The notes: generated by a model not told the origin, from the sequence alone. 64,000 nt of DNA from Cervus elaphus (GCF_910594005.1 NC_057815.1:85297552-85361551); one strand, 5' to 3'. Positions 22,561-35,030 are shown, counted from the stretch's first letter. A program made the numbers and translations.

Positions 22561-25010
22561 ATCCCTCCAGCAATGATACCCCCTAGCCACTTTGTTTAAT
22601 TAAACTAACAGTAAAACTGGGCGAGCGGAGCTTTTCACCCTGTCATGAAAGTCTAACCCCTCACCCTGACCCTCTAGTCCTTGGAGTTGCTGTCGTCAAG
22701 ACGTTCTGTAGTTTCTTGGTTCTAACTGGCCATATCCTATGTTTACATTTTCAAATGATTCACTCTCCTTTCTTGAAACTCTATAATACACAAACTCACT
22801 TTTATCTTTCATCTTTTCCCTTAGCTTTTTCTTTACTTCCTTGTTTTAATGAAAACATTACTTTATCCTAGAGATATAGCTTCCCAAGATGATTCCATCT
22901 TCTCTCCAAGCTCATATCTTATAAGTTTGAGGAGAAAGTTAGGTTTTTTTGTCTGTTTTGTACTGCTCCTTGATATTCACAGCGTACTAATCCCCTATAT
23001 TGTTCAAAATAGGTTAAAATAAGCCACAGAAGCAAAGACATCTGAAATTTCAAAGTGTGACATAGAAGTTTCTCACTCCAAAACAGTCTGAAGAGAAGGT
23101 CAACTGACTTTCCTCAAATAGACTGCTCTTTTGCGGTTGTTCCAGTCATCTTTTGACAGTAAGGTCATGTTGGTGTCATTCAGCCAACAAGAAGGGGAAA
23201 ATATAGAGAAGAATACACACTATGCAAGATTCACCTCAGCCAGACAGTGTCATGTTATTTTTGCTTACATCTCATCAGCCATAGATCAGTCATGTGGCAC
23301 CGAGCTAACGAAAATAGTGGTTTTGAAACATAGCCTTCTAGGGTTCCTAGGAAGAGGAAATAAGACTGTGGGTGTCTACAACAACTCAGTATTTTGGTCA
23401 ACCAATAGGCATTTTTGTCCTTTCTCCAACCCATAGAATACACTCTTTACTCCTAAGAGAGGTAGGCCAAGTTGCCATCTGGTCACTGTTTCTGGCTCAA
23501 AGTCAGGTCCTCCAGGTGATTCCCAGTCCTACACACCAAGTCCACATGTGGCTCTTTTTCACATAGATAAAATATACGCCTCCCTTCAGTGGACAATGTT
23601 GGAGTATGGAAAAGATATCCGCATTAGATATTTTCACTCCAAAAGAGAGGGACAGGGAGATGACGGGAGGCGCGTGGCAGTGACAGGCTCACAGCGGTGT
23701 TGAAGTTCAGGGCCCAGGACCTGGGAGTCATCCTCCTCTGGGAGGCAGTCAAGACTCCACAAGCTGGTCCTATTCTCTGGAAGAATCCCTTTTGGCCCTT
23801 GCTCTCCGTGACCTCACATTCTTCTCTCAGTAAGTGTTCTCCATCCTGCCACCTTACATGGCCATATTGTAAATAAGGATTAGCTAGTGCGACCTCCTTG
23901 AGGGAACACAGCCTTGAAGGCTGCCTCTTGATTGTGGGTCACTAGGGACATGGTGGGAAACAGAGTTGACTTCGCGGCTAGCCAGCATCAGAGATTTTTT
24001 AATCTGGTCTTGAGGTTTTCCTGGCAATATATATTTTTATTTTTCAAAACTTATTAGGCATGGATTTTATCTTTTTCTATAAATCCATGGTTCAACAACC
24101 ACATCCAGAGTTCTTTCTAGAAATAATTGTTGAGCTGTGACTTTCTCTATGTTTAATGACTATTATCTTGATGCGCTCTTGAAATAAATGTGAACATAGA
24201 CCGTATACTCTATGTCATCTTCAACCTGAACCATTTTGGTAAGACAAAAAATTGAACTGGATTTTGTCATTCCCCAAATTTTTAAATTCCTTTTCTTACT
24301 ATCTAGAGTCTAAAATGATGCTTTTCTGACTTGACATGGCCCGAATCTTTTGGACTCCATAAATTCCCTTTCATTTCTGCTAGTAAATCAGATAACTTTT
24401 CATCATATAAGCCCTTTCTTATAACACTTTGCCAAGTGCAGTCAATAACAGCCAATTCACAGTAATTATATACTATTCTTTTAAAATCTCTTCCACTAAA
24501 CATGCCAGCTTAGTTAGGCAAATCATCTGTCTCCAAAGTGTTACCAGAAGTGACAATTTTCCAAAGGTTTTGCCCCCCAAAAAGACATGAGTTGCCTTTT
24601 TCCAAGCTTCCCATAGCATATCCTCCCTGCTTGCTTTCCTATTAATAAGCCAGTGCCATAGACTTGTGGAAATTTCTTGTGCTATCAATTCACTTCTGCT
24701 CAAGATCAAACCTATCAGCTATTGAATAAGTATACAAATTCAGTGACTTAAGGCAATAAAAGCTAATTCTCACTCATGCCATCTTCAGCTGTGAAAGTTA
24801 AGATTTCCTGGCAGCTTTCCTCTAAGTGGTCGTTCATAGATCCTGTTATCTTCTATCACATGTCTCTGTCATCTCAAAATTCTTTTCCTATCCACAAAAT
24901 TTGAAAGAGAGATAATGGGCCAAGAAGTTTTCAATTGGTTTGAGAATTCAAGCCTAGAAATAGCTTACATCACTTCTGTTCATGTTTACTTGAGCATAAC
25001 TAATCATATG
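22560..25010. other. Unassigned sequence
   Basis: No recognised gene or repeat. A C/G-richer part at 23640-23830 includes GACGGGAGGCGCGTGGC but no clear motif. The part at 24730-24900 resembles an old mammalian repeat I cannot name. Confidence 0.4.
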
Positions 25011-25095
25011 AAAGTGAAAGTTTTAGTTGCTCAGTCATGTCTGACTCTTTGTGACCCCATGGACTATAGCTCATCAAACTCCTCAGTCCATATGA
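25011..25095 (-). mobile_element. Bov-tA SINE, 5'-truncated
   Basis: Only the 3' 80 bp (GCTCAGTCATGTCTGACTCT ... CCTCAGTCCATATGACTCC) is present, on the minus strand. Confidence 0.8.
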
Positions 25096-25124
25096 CTCCT
25101 ACCCAATTTCTTTGGAATTATACT

Positions 25125-25173
25125 AGTAGAGAAGTCTAGTCTTCTAGTCTAGTCTAGTCTAGTCTTCTCTACT
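25125..25173. repeat. TCTAG pentanucleotide repeat inside a 10-bp inverted repeat
   Basis: About six AGTCT/TCTAG units between AGTAGAGAAG (25125-25134) and its reverse complement CTTCTCTACT (25164-25173). It lies just after a truncated Bov-tA. Confidence 0.85.
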
Positions 25174-26767
25174 CCTAGGAAAAAGTCATACAATTGATGA
25201 GATTCAACCAATTTCTGCCAGAGTTCAGACTTCTGTCAACAAATACCTGTCTATATACACACAAAATTCTCACTCATAACAAAACAACCCAAGTCTCCAT
25301 GCAAACATTCCTTCTGACTAAATTTCTGAAATAAAGGATGAGTCCCAGCCTTCTCCCTCATCTTTGGATATGGTTTATCCTGATCCCAGAAACTTTGGAC
25401 TAAAATGTTTTCTCCTTCCCACCCTCACAAATGCACACACCACAAATAGTAGTGAAATAGGGACAGGATATCAGCATAAATATTTCCATTTAGAAAAGTG
25501 AAGAATAAAAATCTCACTGGTCCAAATAATTCTGCAGCATTACTGGCAGACGTAGGGAAAGTCTCCTGCTTGGGGTTTAAGATTCTAGTTATCTGGGAGA
25601 TTTCTCTTTTCTGTTGGTCTATGTGGACCTTGGACTCCTTCCTTTGGAAAACTTTTGTTCTAAGTCACATCACTGCCCTGCCTATTAAAAGCAGTTTGAA
25701 CATTTTTCTTCAGAGAAGTGACTCAAAAATCGGTCTATTTCCATTTTTTGGTCCTTACATCTTACTGTTTTAAGTTAATTCTGAAAATATCCAGCAGAGG
25801 CAGATGGAGGGAAGACATCAAAAAGCAGATGCACTGGTTATTTCATCATCTTGTTAAAAGATTGACAATATCGCTTCTTTTTCATACCTATGGCCAGAAC
25901 TCAGATGCATGGCCCCAAAATAACTACAAGGGAGGCTGATAACTGTTGTCTTCTGATGTGACCAAGAAGAAGAAATGGGACTGGTTAGACCCTGAATTTC
26001 TTTCCCACTCTCTGACAAAACGCTACTCCTTGAGAGCTGTCATCATTTGTCTGCATCGTTTCCCTCTCTCCCAGAACCATCATTCCCAGTAGTTCTATTC
26101 TTATCTCTCCTGCCTCAAAAACTTTGGTATATTTTTAAAAATCTTCTTTTCTACCTTTATCGTCATTCACATGTGTAATTCATTCAGACTACAGTCCTAA
26201 ACTTTCTTGGTTTCCTCACCTCTGATGATCCTCTCCAACATGCTGCCTTAACCACCTACTCAGATTCACATCCTAGAATTTACCATCACCTGAAACAACT
26301 CCATTCCCAAGAGACTAATCCCCCTTCTCTCTATGCCCACACCCAACTCAACATTGTGGTCCAAACATCATCATCTTTCTTACCACAAAACTTCATTCAT
26401 AATTCACTGTGAATGCTTTTAATCTACTTTGTGCTCATGACCCCTATTACTCCAACTGTCTTAGACAACTGACCCCTTCATAGTTAGACTAATTCCCTCT
26501 CCTTTTTCCCAGTCCAATAACCCTCCCTTTCACTAATTCTTTCATTATCCAGTTTAGTTTCTTTGATTCACCGTTTCAAAAATATTCTTGCCAAACAGTT
26601 CCTCCCTATTATTCATTAAACACATTTTGAAAGATACCAGCCTTGAACAAAATCAGATATTCCCTTTCCTTCTACTGTCATCCAAGCTACCGGATACAGC
26701 TTGAGAAAATCATACGAAAGAGCAAACTGATGCTATAAGTTTTATGATCTTCAAATTAAGGGGTCCT
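25174..26767. other. Unassigned sequence, pyrimidine-biased in the second half
   Basis: From about 26000 onward the plus strand is clearly rich in C and T. This bias continues into the L2 at 27.5 kb, so an earlier, more decayed L2 portion is possible. Confidence 0.4.
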
Positions 26768-26779
26768 AATGCTTGCCTT

Positions 26780-27058
26780 CGGAGAAGGCAATGGCACCCC
26801 ACTCCAGTACTCTTGCCTGGAAAATCCAATGGACGGAGGAGCCTGGTAGGCTGCAGTCCAAGAGGTCGCTAAGAGTCGGAGGCGACTTAGCGACTTCACT
26901 TTCACTTTTCACTTTCATGCATTGGAGAAGGAAATGGCAGCCCACTCCAGTGTTCTTGCCTGGAGAACCCCAGGGATGGGGGAGCCTGGTGGGCTGCCGT
27001 CTATGGGGTCGCACAGAGTTGGACACAACTGAAGTGAGTTAGCAGCAGCAGCAGCAGC
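26780..27058 (+). mobile_element. BOV-A2 SINE with perfect 12-bp TSD
   Basis: Starts CGGAGAAGGCAATGG, with a second monomer from about 26920 and a (CAG)n tail. TSD AATGCTTGCCTT at 26768-26779 and 27059-27070. Confidence 0.95.
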
Positions 27059-28022
27059 AATGCTTGCCTTAAATCAGACTTCTCTCTGGTTCACAAATCT
27101 TGTCCACTTTCCACAACAATCATTTTAAACTTTTGTGCTCCCCACAGAACTCTGACTATCCAGCTGCTCACCCCACTCTCCTTGCTTAAAATAAAGAGAA
27201 ATGTAAGCCATTACACAGGAATCCTCTGTCATCTCTCTATCAGCCCTGGAAGACAACTCTCTTCCTTCCCTGAGTCCCTTCACCTCTCTCATTATAACTG
27301 AAGAAGTACATACTATCCTGTATCTAGCTCACCTATACTTTAGCCTTCTCATCTGATCTCAGAGGAAATCAATGTGTTCTTCTCCTCTATTATCTGTCTC
27401 ACTCCAATACTGAACTTTTCTCAATAGCATGTAATTCCACTTAAGTTTGTTCATCTGAAAATACAGTGAAAACATTAAGAATTCTCATTTATACCCAGAT
27501 ATTGCATCACCATCTGTTGATGACTGCTAATTCCCTCCTAACTTAAATACACATCATCTTCAACCACTCTCCTAACACACAACAATCAGCTTGAACTGAA
27601 CACATCCAAAGCTCTGAACACTGGCTATTCAACACTCTAAGCTCTTTTTATATTCCCCCCTCTCTCAGTGAATGATACCACTATTAATCCTTTTCAGAAT
27701 GTCAAGTGCCTGGGAGTCATCTTTGGCCAAACCCTCTCTTTTTCCACCTTCATTAACAAATCCTAAACACCACATCTCCTAAATACACCTTGAATACATC
27801 CAATTCTATATCCATTACCACCACCACCCTGGACCAAAGACCCTCACATCTTTCTGGACCATCATAACACTCCCTTTCCTCTTTCAGATTTTAAATTCCC
27901 ACTTAACCCTGTTTAATCAGTTATCTTGCCTGCTCAGAGTGGTAGTTCCTAAGTACAAATCTGGTGATGTATCACATCTGTGTAAAATCCTTCAATGAAT
28001 TATTTTTGCTCTTTGCTCTTGG

Positions 28023-28828
28023 TTGTTGTTCAGTTACTCAGTCTGTGTCCCGACTCTTTGCAACACCATGGACTGTAGCACACCAGGCTTCCCTGTCCTA
28101 CATCACCTCCCAGAGTCTACTCAAACCCACGCCCATTGAGTGAGTGATGTCATCCAATCATCTCATCCTCTATCCTCCCCATCCCCTCCTATTTTCTATC
28201 TTTCCTAGCATCAGGGCCTTTTACAATGAGTCAGCTCTCCACATCAGGTGGCAAAAGTACTGGAGTTTCAGCTTCAGCATCAGTCCTTCCAGTGAACACC
28301 CAGGACTGATCTCCTTTAGGATGGACTGGTTGGACCTCCTTGCAGTCCAAGGGACTCTCAAGAGTTTTCTCCAACACCACAGTTCAAAAGCATCAATTCT
28401 TCAGTGCTCAGCCTTCTTTATGGTCCAACTATCATATCCATACATGACTACTGGAAAAACCATAGCTTTCAACATACAGACCTTTGTTGGCAAAGCAATG
28501 TCTCTGCTTTTTAATATGTTGTCTAGGTGGGTCATAGTTTTTCTTCCAAAGAGCAAGTGTCTTTTAATTTCATGGCTGCAGTTACCATCTGCAGTGATTT
28601 TGGATCCCAAGAAAATAAAGTCTTTCACTGTTTCCATTGTTTCCTCATTTATATGCCATGAAGTGATGGGACCGGATGCCATGGTCTTAGTTTTTTGAGT
28701 GTTGAGTTTTAAGTCAGCTTTTTCACTCTCCTCTTTCATCAAGAGGCTCTTTAGTTCCTCTTCACTTTCTGCCATAACGGTGGTGTCATCTGCATATCTG
28801 AGGTTATTGATATTTCACCCAGCAGTAT
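28023..28828 (-). mobile_element. 5'-truncated BovB LINE, 806 bp with perfect 11-bp TSD
   Basis: Minus-strand BovB 3' part flanked by TTTGCTCTTGG at 28012-28022 and 28829-28839 (11/11). The protein relic keeps YADDTTVMAESEEEL, ASGPITSW and LGSKITADG; a 124-codon open stretch runs 28775-28401. The catalytic aspartates are present, unlike the copy at 8.2-10.3 kb, but the element lacks its endonuclease and most of the RT. It sits inside an old L2 element. Confidence 0.92.
28401..28775 (-). pseudogene. BovB reverse-transcriptase C-terminal fragment, 124 codons open
   Basis: Partial RTE reverse transcriptase. The ATG is the internal Met of the MAESEEEL motif, just after YADDTT. ASGPITSW, FIFLGSKITADGNCSHEIKR and FPVVMYGYDSWT can be recognised. 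Upstream of the Met the frame continues through YADD to the truncation at 28828. The downstream DAFELW region is out of this frame after a stop. It is not a gene. Confidence 0.8.
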
Positions 28829-29156
28829 TTTGCTCTTGGGGTATAATTAAAATAGTTCATATGACTCAGCATGGCCTGGGCCCTAAATACTGCTTTATTC
28901 TCATTTCATACCATGACACCCTCAGCTTTCAAAGCTCTAGTGACATTGACCTTCTTTTTAATCTTCAAACAAAGCATGCTTTCTCACCGCAGGGCTTTAC
29001 ACATGTGGCTCTATTTTTGAATATCAGCTCTCATAACATTTTTCATCAATTCCTTCTTACCACTTTAGTTCTCAAAGCAAAAGCTATTTTCCCAGGAGAG
29101 ACTCCCCTGACATGTGAGACTAGGTCAAACTACCCTTTTTCATGCTAACATGGTAC

Positions 29157-29382
29157 GTGTGTGAGTGCTAAGTCACTTCAGTCACGTTCGACTCTCTGTG
29201 ACCCTATGGACTGTAGACTACCAGGCGCCTCTGTCCATGGGATTCTGTGGGCAAGAATACTGGAGTGGACTGCTGTGCATTCCTCCAGGAGATCCTCCTG
29301 ACCCAGGGACCAAACCTGCAGTTCTTACATCAAACCTGCATCGGCAGGCGGGTTCTTTACCGTTGCCGCCACCTGGGGAGCT
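29157..29382 (-). mobile_element. Bov-tA SINE
   Basis: Antisense full-length element: GTGAGTGCTAAGTCACTTCA to GCCGCCACCTGGGGAGC. It lies in the L2 at 27.5-29.6 kb. Confidence 0.9.
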
Positions 29383-30149
29383 CACGAACATTATACCTTG
29401 TTCATTTCCTTCATGAGATTTATGATTTCATATGCATGTATATGATATGAATTTATTCATGCCATTATTTCAGTGGAATATCACTCTCTCCCTAAAAGCT
29501 TGACAATTATAGGGACTACGCTTAACTCTCTGATGTATATTTACAACACCTAGCACAGGACAGAGCTATAGACAGTACTCAGTAAATACCACTAAATAAA
29601 ACATATTAATTAATTAATTTCAGAATGTCAAGATAAAAAGGAAAACACTGTGTCCCAGATATTCAGCTACTTTATGCAGGGATGAACTACAGAAGAATGG
29701 ATGGAGAGTATACACATTGTGCATTATTTAGCCCCCTATACTAGGTCCCTCAGTTTAATTTTTGTTATGTAGTGGATGACAGATAGCTCAAGATTATCCT
29801 CCTTGAAAAATAAAGAGAGAGAAGGTATTCTGTGTTACCAATTTAATACGGCTCCCACTAGGCTTGGGGTTAATTAATATACTGTACACATCAGGAAGAT
29901 AAGTATAGACATAATCATGCAAAAATAATTTTCACTATCTCAGACAAGCCTCCTGTGAAAACCCTGAGTGAGACCAGTACCATATTTCAGGAACTTGAGT
30001 TTGAGATAACTCACGGTTAAGTTAGAATATCTTCTGCTAGAATTATCTCTTTCCAGTGTGAGTTTCACAGAGATCATATAATGGAAGGGATGGGATTCTA
30101 CCTCAATCAAAATGGTGAAATAGCAGGATAAATTCTTGATTGGAAATTA

Positions 30150-30300
30150 AAAACATCTTTTAAGTCCTAGCTTTGTCACTGTGTGACATTTTGTATATTG
30201 AATAAATTCTCTGAAACTCAGTTTTGTACCCTTTTAAAATGAAAAGGTGAATTTATAAAATCTCATTCATGTCTAAGATTCTAAGACTTTTAACTCAGCA
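30150..30300 (+). mobile_element. MIR SINE
   Basis: TCCTAGCTTTGTCACTGTGTGAC, AATTCTCTGAAACTCAGTTTTG, AAAATGAAAAGGTGA. Confidence 0.6.
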
Positions 30301-30404
30301 TCTTTGTATGTTTCAGTAAAAATCATCATGGGCTATTTAGAATTCATCTGAATACAGGGTTTAATCAACTACTGCAGGGTCAAATATAAAATCCAAAAAG
30401 TGAG

Positions 30405-30405
<1 letters not shown>

Positions 30406-30434
<29 letters not shown>
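30406..30434. repeat. (AC)n microsatellite
   Basis: 29 bp of uninterrupted AC dinucleotides, followed by an (AAAT)-rich stretch. Confidence 0.97.
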
Positions 30435-30436
<2 letters not shown>

Positions 30437-31221
30437 TAGAAAATAAATAAATAAAACATCAAATCCACCAATGGTTTCTTATTGGCCCACTTAGTACATG
30501 TGTTGCTTGATATCCTAAAGAGACACACTTTATCCAAGTTTTATGCTCTTGTTAAAAATTAATATGAATATACTAGCAATTTCCCCATTGGTTTTGCAAT
30601 TATCATTTCCTATGATGTTTGGCAAGCACGTGGGTGGCATGAAAATATAACTTGGCCTGATTCGCTTTCCTTTCAGTGGGTCTGGATATTATCCCAGAAC
30701 AATGTAGCACAAAAGGTTAAGAGAAGTAGTAAAATGAAGTAGAGATTCAAGTTAGAAATTTCTCATACAGTTCAGGAAGAGTCTCTCTAAAGATAGCTAC
30801 CTATACTGAACAGAGAGCTTCCTTAAAGCAGTAGCTATTTACGGGGCTAGATTATTAAAAAGAAATACTTGTGTCATAAAACTTGGAATAATAAAAACAG
30901 CACTTGCTCAAACTAATAAATGTACAGTAGGGTGTCTGAAATGGAAAGATTTGCTAAAGAGAGCCACTGCTCTGTGAGGGCCCCAAAGGGAAGGAGGTAG
31001 AAAGGAGGAATCTTCTCGCTGCAGCAGTTCACATTTTGAAGCTTCAAGTCATCTCAAAACAAGGATAACCCTCATTCTCCAGTGGGGATAAATAAGGTAG
31101 TCTTCATCAGTTATATTCTGATAGATAAGTCTAAGCTTCTGAGGAGGGGAGCTGAGGAGATGATGGGAAACCATCCACATATCAGCCACCCACATGAAGA
31201 ATAGATTCTTCAGAATAGATT

Positions 31222-31264
31222 AGATTCTTGGATATTATTCTTAGAATAGATTCTTGGATATTAT
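31222..31264. repeat. 26-bp-period direct repeat
   Basis: AGATTCTTGGATATTAT at 31222-31238 and 31248-31264, with GAATAGATT-type sequence before each. Confidence 0.85.
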
Positions 31265-31633
31265 CCTGCTAGCAGTTACACAAGTGAGGACTCTAGTATT
31301 TGTGGATGTCTCTGGGATAGCAATTTTCTTTCCTTTTTTTTTTTTTTTTTGGTGTATAATCATGTAGGTAATTTTCCAGCCCTTGACCAAATGGTTTGTG
31401 AGAGGTAGGTTACTTCTGATCAGTGGCAGAATGGGGGAAACTTCTTCACTCAAAGGAATTTTTCCTGGGGATGTTGAGTTTGTTTTTGCATTGCCAAGGC
31501 TGTTGTGGAGAAGTCCACTGAAGAAATCTCTACCAAGAAAAGGTATGCAAGTTCTTGAACCAAGGACACAGATTTGCTGAATAACCAGAAACAGGTTAAA
31601 CTACAGAAACTGACTGCCTCTTGGCAAGATAAA

Positions 31634-31750
31634 GAATGGCTGATTCATGTCAATGTATGACAAAAACCACTACAATATTGTAAAATAATTAGCCTCCAAT
31701 TAAAATAAATAAATTTTTGAAAAATAAATAAATAATAAAAAAATAAAATA
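31634..31750 (+). mobile_element. L1 3' end, extremely truncated
   Basis: About 70 bp of L1 3' UTR (GATTCATGTCAATGTATGAC, AATTAGCCTCCAATTAAAAT) followed by an A-rich (AAAT)n tail. Confidence 0.85.
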
Positions 31751-32051
31751 TAGAAATGACTTTGCACCGATCACTCAAGAGACTGAACAGCTAAACAAAG
31801 TTGCCTTCCATTGGTCAAGCTTTAAATGTATGACTTGGGCGTTGATAATGTTCTGGGCCTGGGAGACTTGGTTTATACGACCAAGTCCCAGCAACAGTGG
31901 CTGGGATGCCTGAAGCATCCTGAGAGCATTGTTTATGCTCTACAGATTTATAAAACCATTTGAATATGTTTGAGCTAAAAAGGATATGTTTACTTCCAGG
32001 GTTGTTGTAAACATTATTTTCATAAATTAGCAAATAATCTACCCATTAGTG

Positions 32052-32276
32052 TGGCTTCCCAGATGGTGCTAGTGGTAAAGAACCCACTTGTCATGCAGGA
32101 GACATAAGAGACATGGGTTTGATCCCTGGGCTGGGAAGACCCCCTGCAAGAGAGCACTACAACCCACTCCAGTATTCTTGCCTGGAGAATCCCACGTACA
32201 GAGGAGCCTGGTGGGCTACAGTCCATAGGGTCACAAAAAGTCAGCTATGATTGAAGTGACTTAGCACATATGCACC
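32052..32276 (+). mobile_element. Bov-tA SINE with perfect 13-bp TSD
   Basis: GCTTCCCAGATGGTGCTAGT head, body, GAAGTGACTTAGCAC tail. TSD CTACCCATTAGTG at 32039-32051 and 32277-32289. Confidence 0.94.
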
Positions 32277-32562
32277 CTACCCATTAGTGCTGCAAATGGA
32301 AAAGGACAGTGCTTTCCATCTGAATGCTCATAGATTGGTTTTCCAGGAAACAGACCCTGATATGGAGATCACTGTGTGCAAATCATTTCTTAGGGGGTGT
32401 TTCAGGAACAACACCTACAAGGAAGTGAGGGAAGAACTGGGCTGAGGGAGAAGTTAAACTTGGGAGTGGTTGTCACAGAGGCTTCGCTGAGCCATGGGAG
32501 GCTCTGGAGTGCTAAGAAGAGCCCTCGATGGAGGTAAGGGAGGCAGCCCTTTGTATTCCCCA

Positions 32563-32638
32563 CTTTGAGCAGCCATGGGACGTAAGAAGAGAGTATATAA
32601 CTTTGGGCAGCCATGGGACGTAAGAAGAGAGTATATAA
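32563..32638. repeat. 38-bp tandem duplication
   Basis: Two units, 32563-32600 and 32601-32638, each CTTTG(A/G)GCAGCCATGGGACG followed by the same 18 bp ending GAGTATATAA. One mismatch in 38, so the duplication is recent. Confidence 0.95.
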
Positions 32639-32759
32639 GATAGTTGCATTTTATGCATAGCACTTCTTAGAAGGGAACCATCGAGCTGTGGCCTGTGAGT
32701 TCCAGCACAGGGTGACTATTAAAGCATTCACAACACCAATGTGATGCTTGAAAATTTTT

Positions 32760-32945
32760 ACCTATTTCCATTTACTGTCTGTGTGGACAGTCAAAATTGT
32801 TGAACTGACCTCTGCCTCAGTTACTACATCTGAAAATGAAGTACCTACAACCAACCATCAAGGTGTTTTAAGAATAAAATACAGCTAAAGGAATTAGACC
32901 AGATTCTAGCTTACAGTAAGCAATTCATAAATCAGTTGTTATTCA
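32760..32945 (+). mobile_element. MIR SINE
   Basis: GACCTCTGCCTCAGTTACTACATCTGAAAATG, then ACAGTAAGCAATTCATAAATCAGTTGTTATT. Confidence 0.6.
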
Positions 32946-34307
32946 TTTTTATAGTCAGAGCCTTCTAAAATATAATCAGCATGGTAAAGTATCTAATAAT
33001 ATGGCTGTTTTTCATTAGTCTCAGTTTTCATATCTGCAAATTCCCCTGCTTGCTAAAATTTACTGGTAACCCCCAAAGCCACACTCATGGTGCTTCTGTA
33101 GTCATTTAAGGACAAGCACAAAGGCATGGGAAGGCATAGAGGAGCCCAGGGTACAGAGGCCCAGTCGAGGTCCGGCAAGGTGCTGAGAACATACCCTCTT
33201 GTTCCAGCTCTCCTACTAAAAGCAAGTGTCCTTTCTGTGGTCTACTGAGTCCACATGTGTCATATTTCTGTGCTTTTTCTTGGTGTTTTTCTATTTAAAA
33301 TGGCCTCCAAATGTAGTGCTTACATATTGTCTAGTGTTCCAAGTATAAGAAGGCTGAGATATGCCTTATGCAGAAACTATGTGTGTTAGATAAGCTTTAT
33401 TTAGGCTCCATCCAATGCTAATGTCTCAATATAATACTTAACAAGGTGTCTTTCAACAGAGATACTCATAAAACAAGGTTATGTACTGACTGCTTGACAA
33501 AAATATCGTAAGCTAAGGCTGGCAGGATTCTAAACCTGTATTTCCCCCAGGAGGAATGGTTCAGTACTTGCTAACTCAGTGTTCATGGCAACTTTATAGA
33601 ATATAACTACCACAAATGAGAATCAATTTTACTAATAAAATAAAGTAATAATAGTAATAACAAAAAATAATCATGTATTCTTTCTTGAGTTCCAGGTATT
33701 TCGCATTTATTCTCTCGCAAGCAATTGCCGCCTATCTCAGATACCCTCAGCTCACTGCTACATTTGCCTGAAGCTGTGGCAAACAGTTGTCTGTATGCCG
33801 ATCACTGACTCAAGAACACATATGTCTCCACTTGCACCTCTGAGGTCTTTCTGCTACCTCTGAGTACACCTCAGAAATGTAACCAAATGAAAGCCCCAGG
33901 GGCAACTAACCAATAAGAAACTGGAGATTGTAGGTAACTATCCCAGCATTCCAGCGATCCTGTAGGATGATTCTGAATTACAGTGCATCTCAGAATTCTC
34001 CAGAAGAATTTAGACACTGTTTCCTGTAGGAATTAACCAACCACGGTGACCAGTCTATAGGCTGGCCCCCAGTGACCTCTGTGCTCTGTTAAACCTGCTC
34101 TCTATATTCCCTCCTCATATTGACTAGGGCTAATTCATGTAATCACCATGATCTCAATGAAGTGATACTGTGTGACTTTTGAGGATAAGTCATGAAAAAT
34201 ATTATGGGTTCAGCTTTGTCCTGTCTTAGATCACTTTATCTGGGGGAATAGGGCTGCCATGTGTTGAAAATTTTCAAGCTGCCTTATGGAAAGGTATAGA
34301 TTATGTA

Positions 34308-34531
34308 AGTGTGTGTACTAAGTTGCTTCAGTTGTAGCCTACTCTATGCAATCCTATGGACCGCAGGCAGCCAGGCTCCTCTGTCCATGGGGATTCTCTA
34401 GGCGAGAATACTGGAGTGGGCTGCTATGCACTCCTGCAGGGGATTTTCCTGACCCAGGGATCAATCCCACATCTCTTATGTCTCCTGCATTGGCAGGTGG
34501 ATCTCCACCACCAGGGCCACCTGTGAAGCCC
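34308..34531 (-). mobile_element. Bov-tA SINE
   Basis: Antisense element from TACTAAGTTGCTTCAG to CAGGGCCACCTGTGAAGCC. Confidence 0.9.
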
Positions 34532-34534
34532 CAT

Positions 34535-35030
34535 AGGTTATGAGGAACTGAGATCCACTCCCAACAGCTTGCATTAACATACTAGCCATGTGAGTAAGTC
34601 ATCTTAGAAGCAGATCCTTCAGTGACTGCATCTCTGATCAACACCTTGATTGAAACCCATGAGAGCCTCTGCAGCAGAACCAGCCATCTAAGCCACCCTC
34701 AAATTTCTGATTAACAGAACCTATGTGAGTGAAGTTGCTCAGTCATGTCTGACTCTTTGCGACCCCATGGACTGTAGCCTACCAGGTTCCACCGTCCATG
34801 GGATTTTCCAGGCAAGAATACTGGAGTGGGTTGCCATTTCCTTCTCCAGGAGATCTTCCTGACCCAGGGATTGAACTTGGGTCTCCCGCATTGTAGGCAG
34901 ACGCTTTACCGTCTGAGCCTCCAGGGAAGCCTGAACCTATGGGACATGATAAATATTTATTGTTGTTTTAAGTCACTGGGTATTGGGGTAATCTGTCATA
35001 CCGCAGTAGCCAGCTAATGTGCCTGAATAC
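34535..35030 (+). mobile_element. MLT1-type LTR remnant split by Bov-tA
   Basis: GAAGCAGATCCTTCAGT, AACACCTTGATTGAAACCCATGAGAG and, after the SINE, TATTGTTGTTTTAAGTCACTGGGTATTGGGGTAATCTG: the order and text of a MaLR LTR 3' half. Confidence 0.65.
34726..34932 (-). mobile_element. Bov-tA SINE with 9-bp TSD, inside an LTR
   Basis: Antisense full-length monomer. TSD GAACCTATG at 34717-34725 and 34933-34941. It splits a MaLR-like LTR. Confidence 0.94.

Larger units (their letters stand above)
27480..29610 (+). mobile_element. Old L2 LINE 3' region, interrupted
   Basis: Landmarks in L2 order: CTCAGTGAATGATACCACT, CCTGGGAGTCATCTTTGGCC, TCCTAAATACACCTTGAATACATCC, AAAATCCTTCAATGAATT, CATGGCCTGGGCCCT, CGCAGGGCTTTACACATGTGG, CACCTAGCACAGGACAGAGC and TACTCAGTAAATACCA. 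A BovB (28023-28828) and a Bov-tA (29157-29382) interrupt it. Confidence 0.75.
29611..31633. other. Mostly unassigned sequence
   Basis: Contains a TTAATTAATTAATTT run at 29608-29622, a MIR, the AC microsatellite, a 26-bp direct repeat and a T-run at 31334-31350. No gene seen. Confidence 0.5.
31751..34307. other. Mostly unassigned sequence
   Basis: Includes a Bov-tA, the 38-bp tandem duplication and a MIR. 32946-34307 shows nothing recognisable. Confidence 0.5.

Noticed and set aside
28144..29148. Plus-strand frames of 184 and 149 codons
   Set aside because: The first is antisense BovB. The second runs from BovB into L2 and has no homology.
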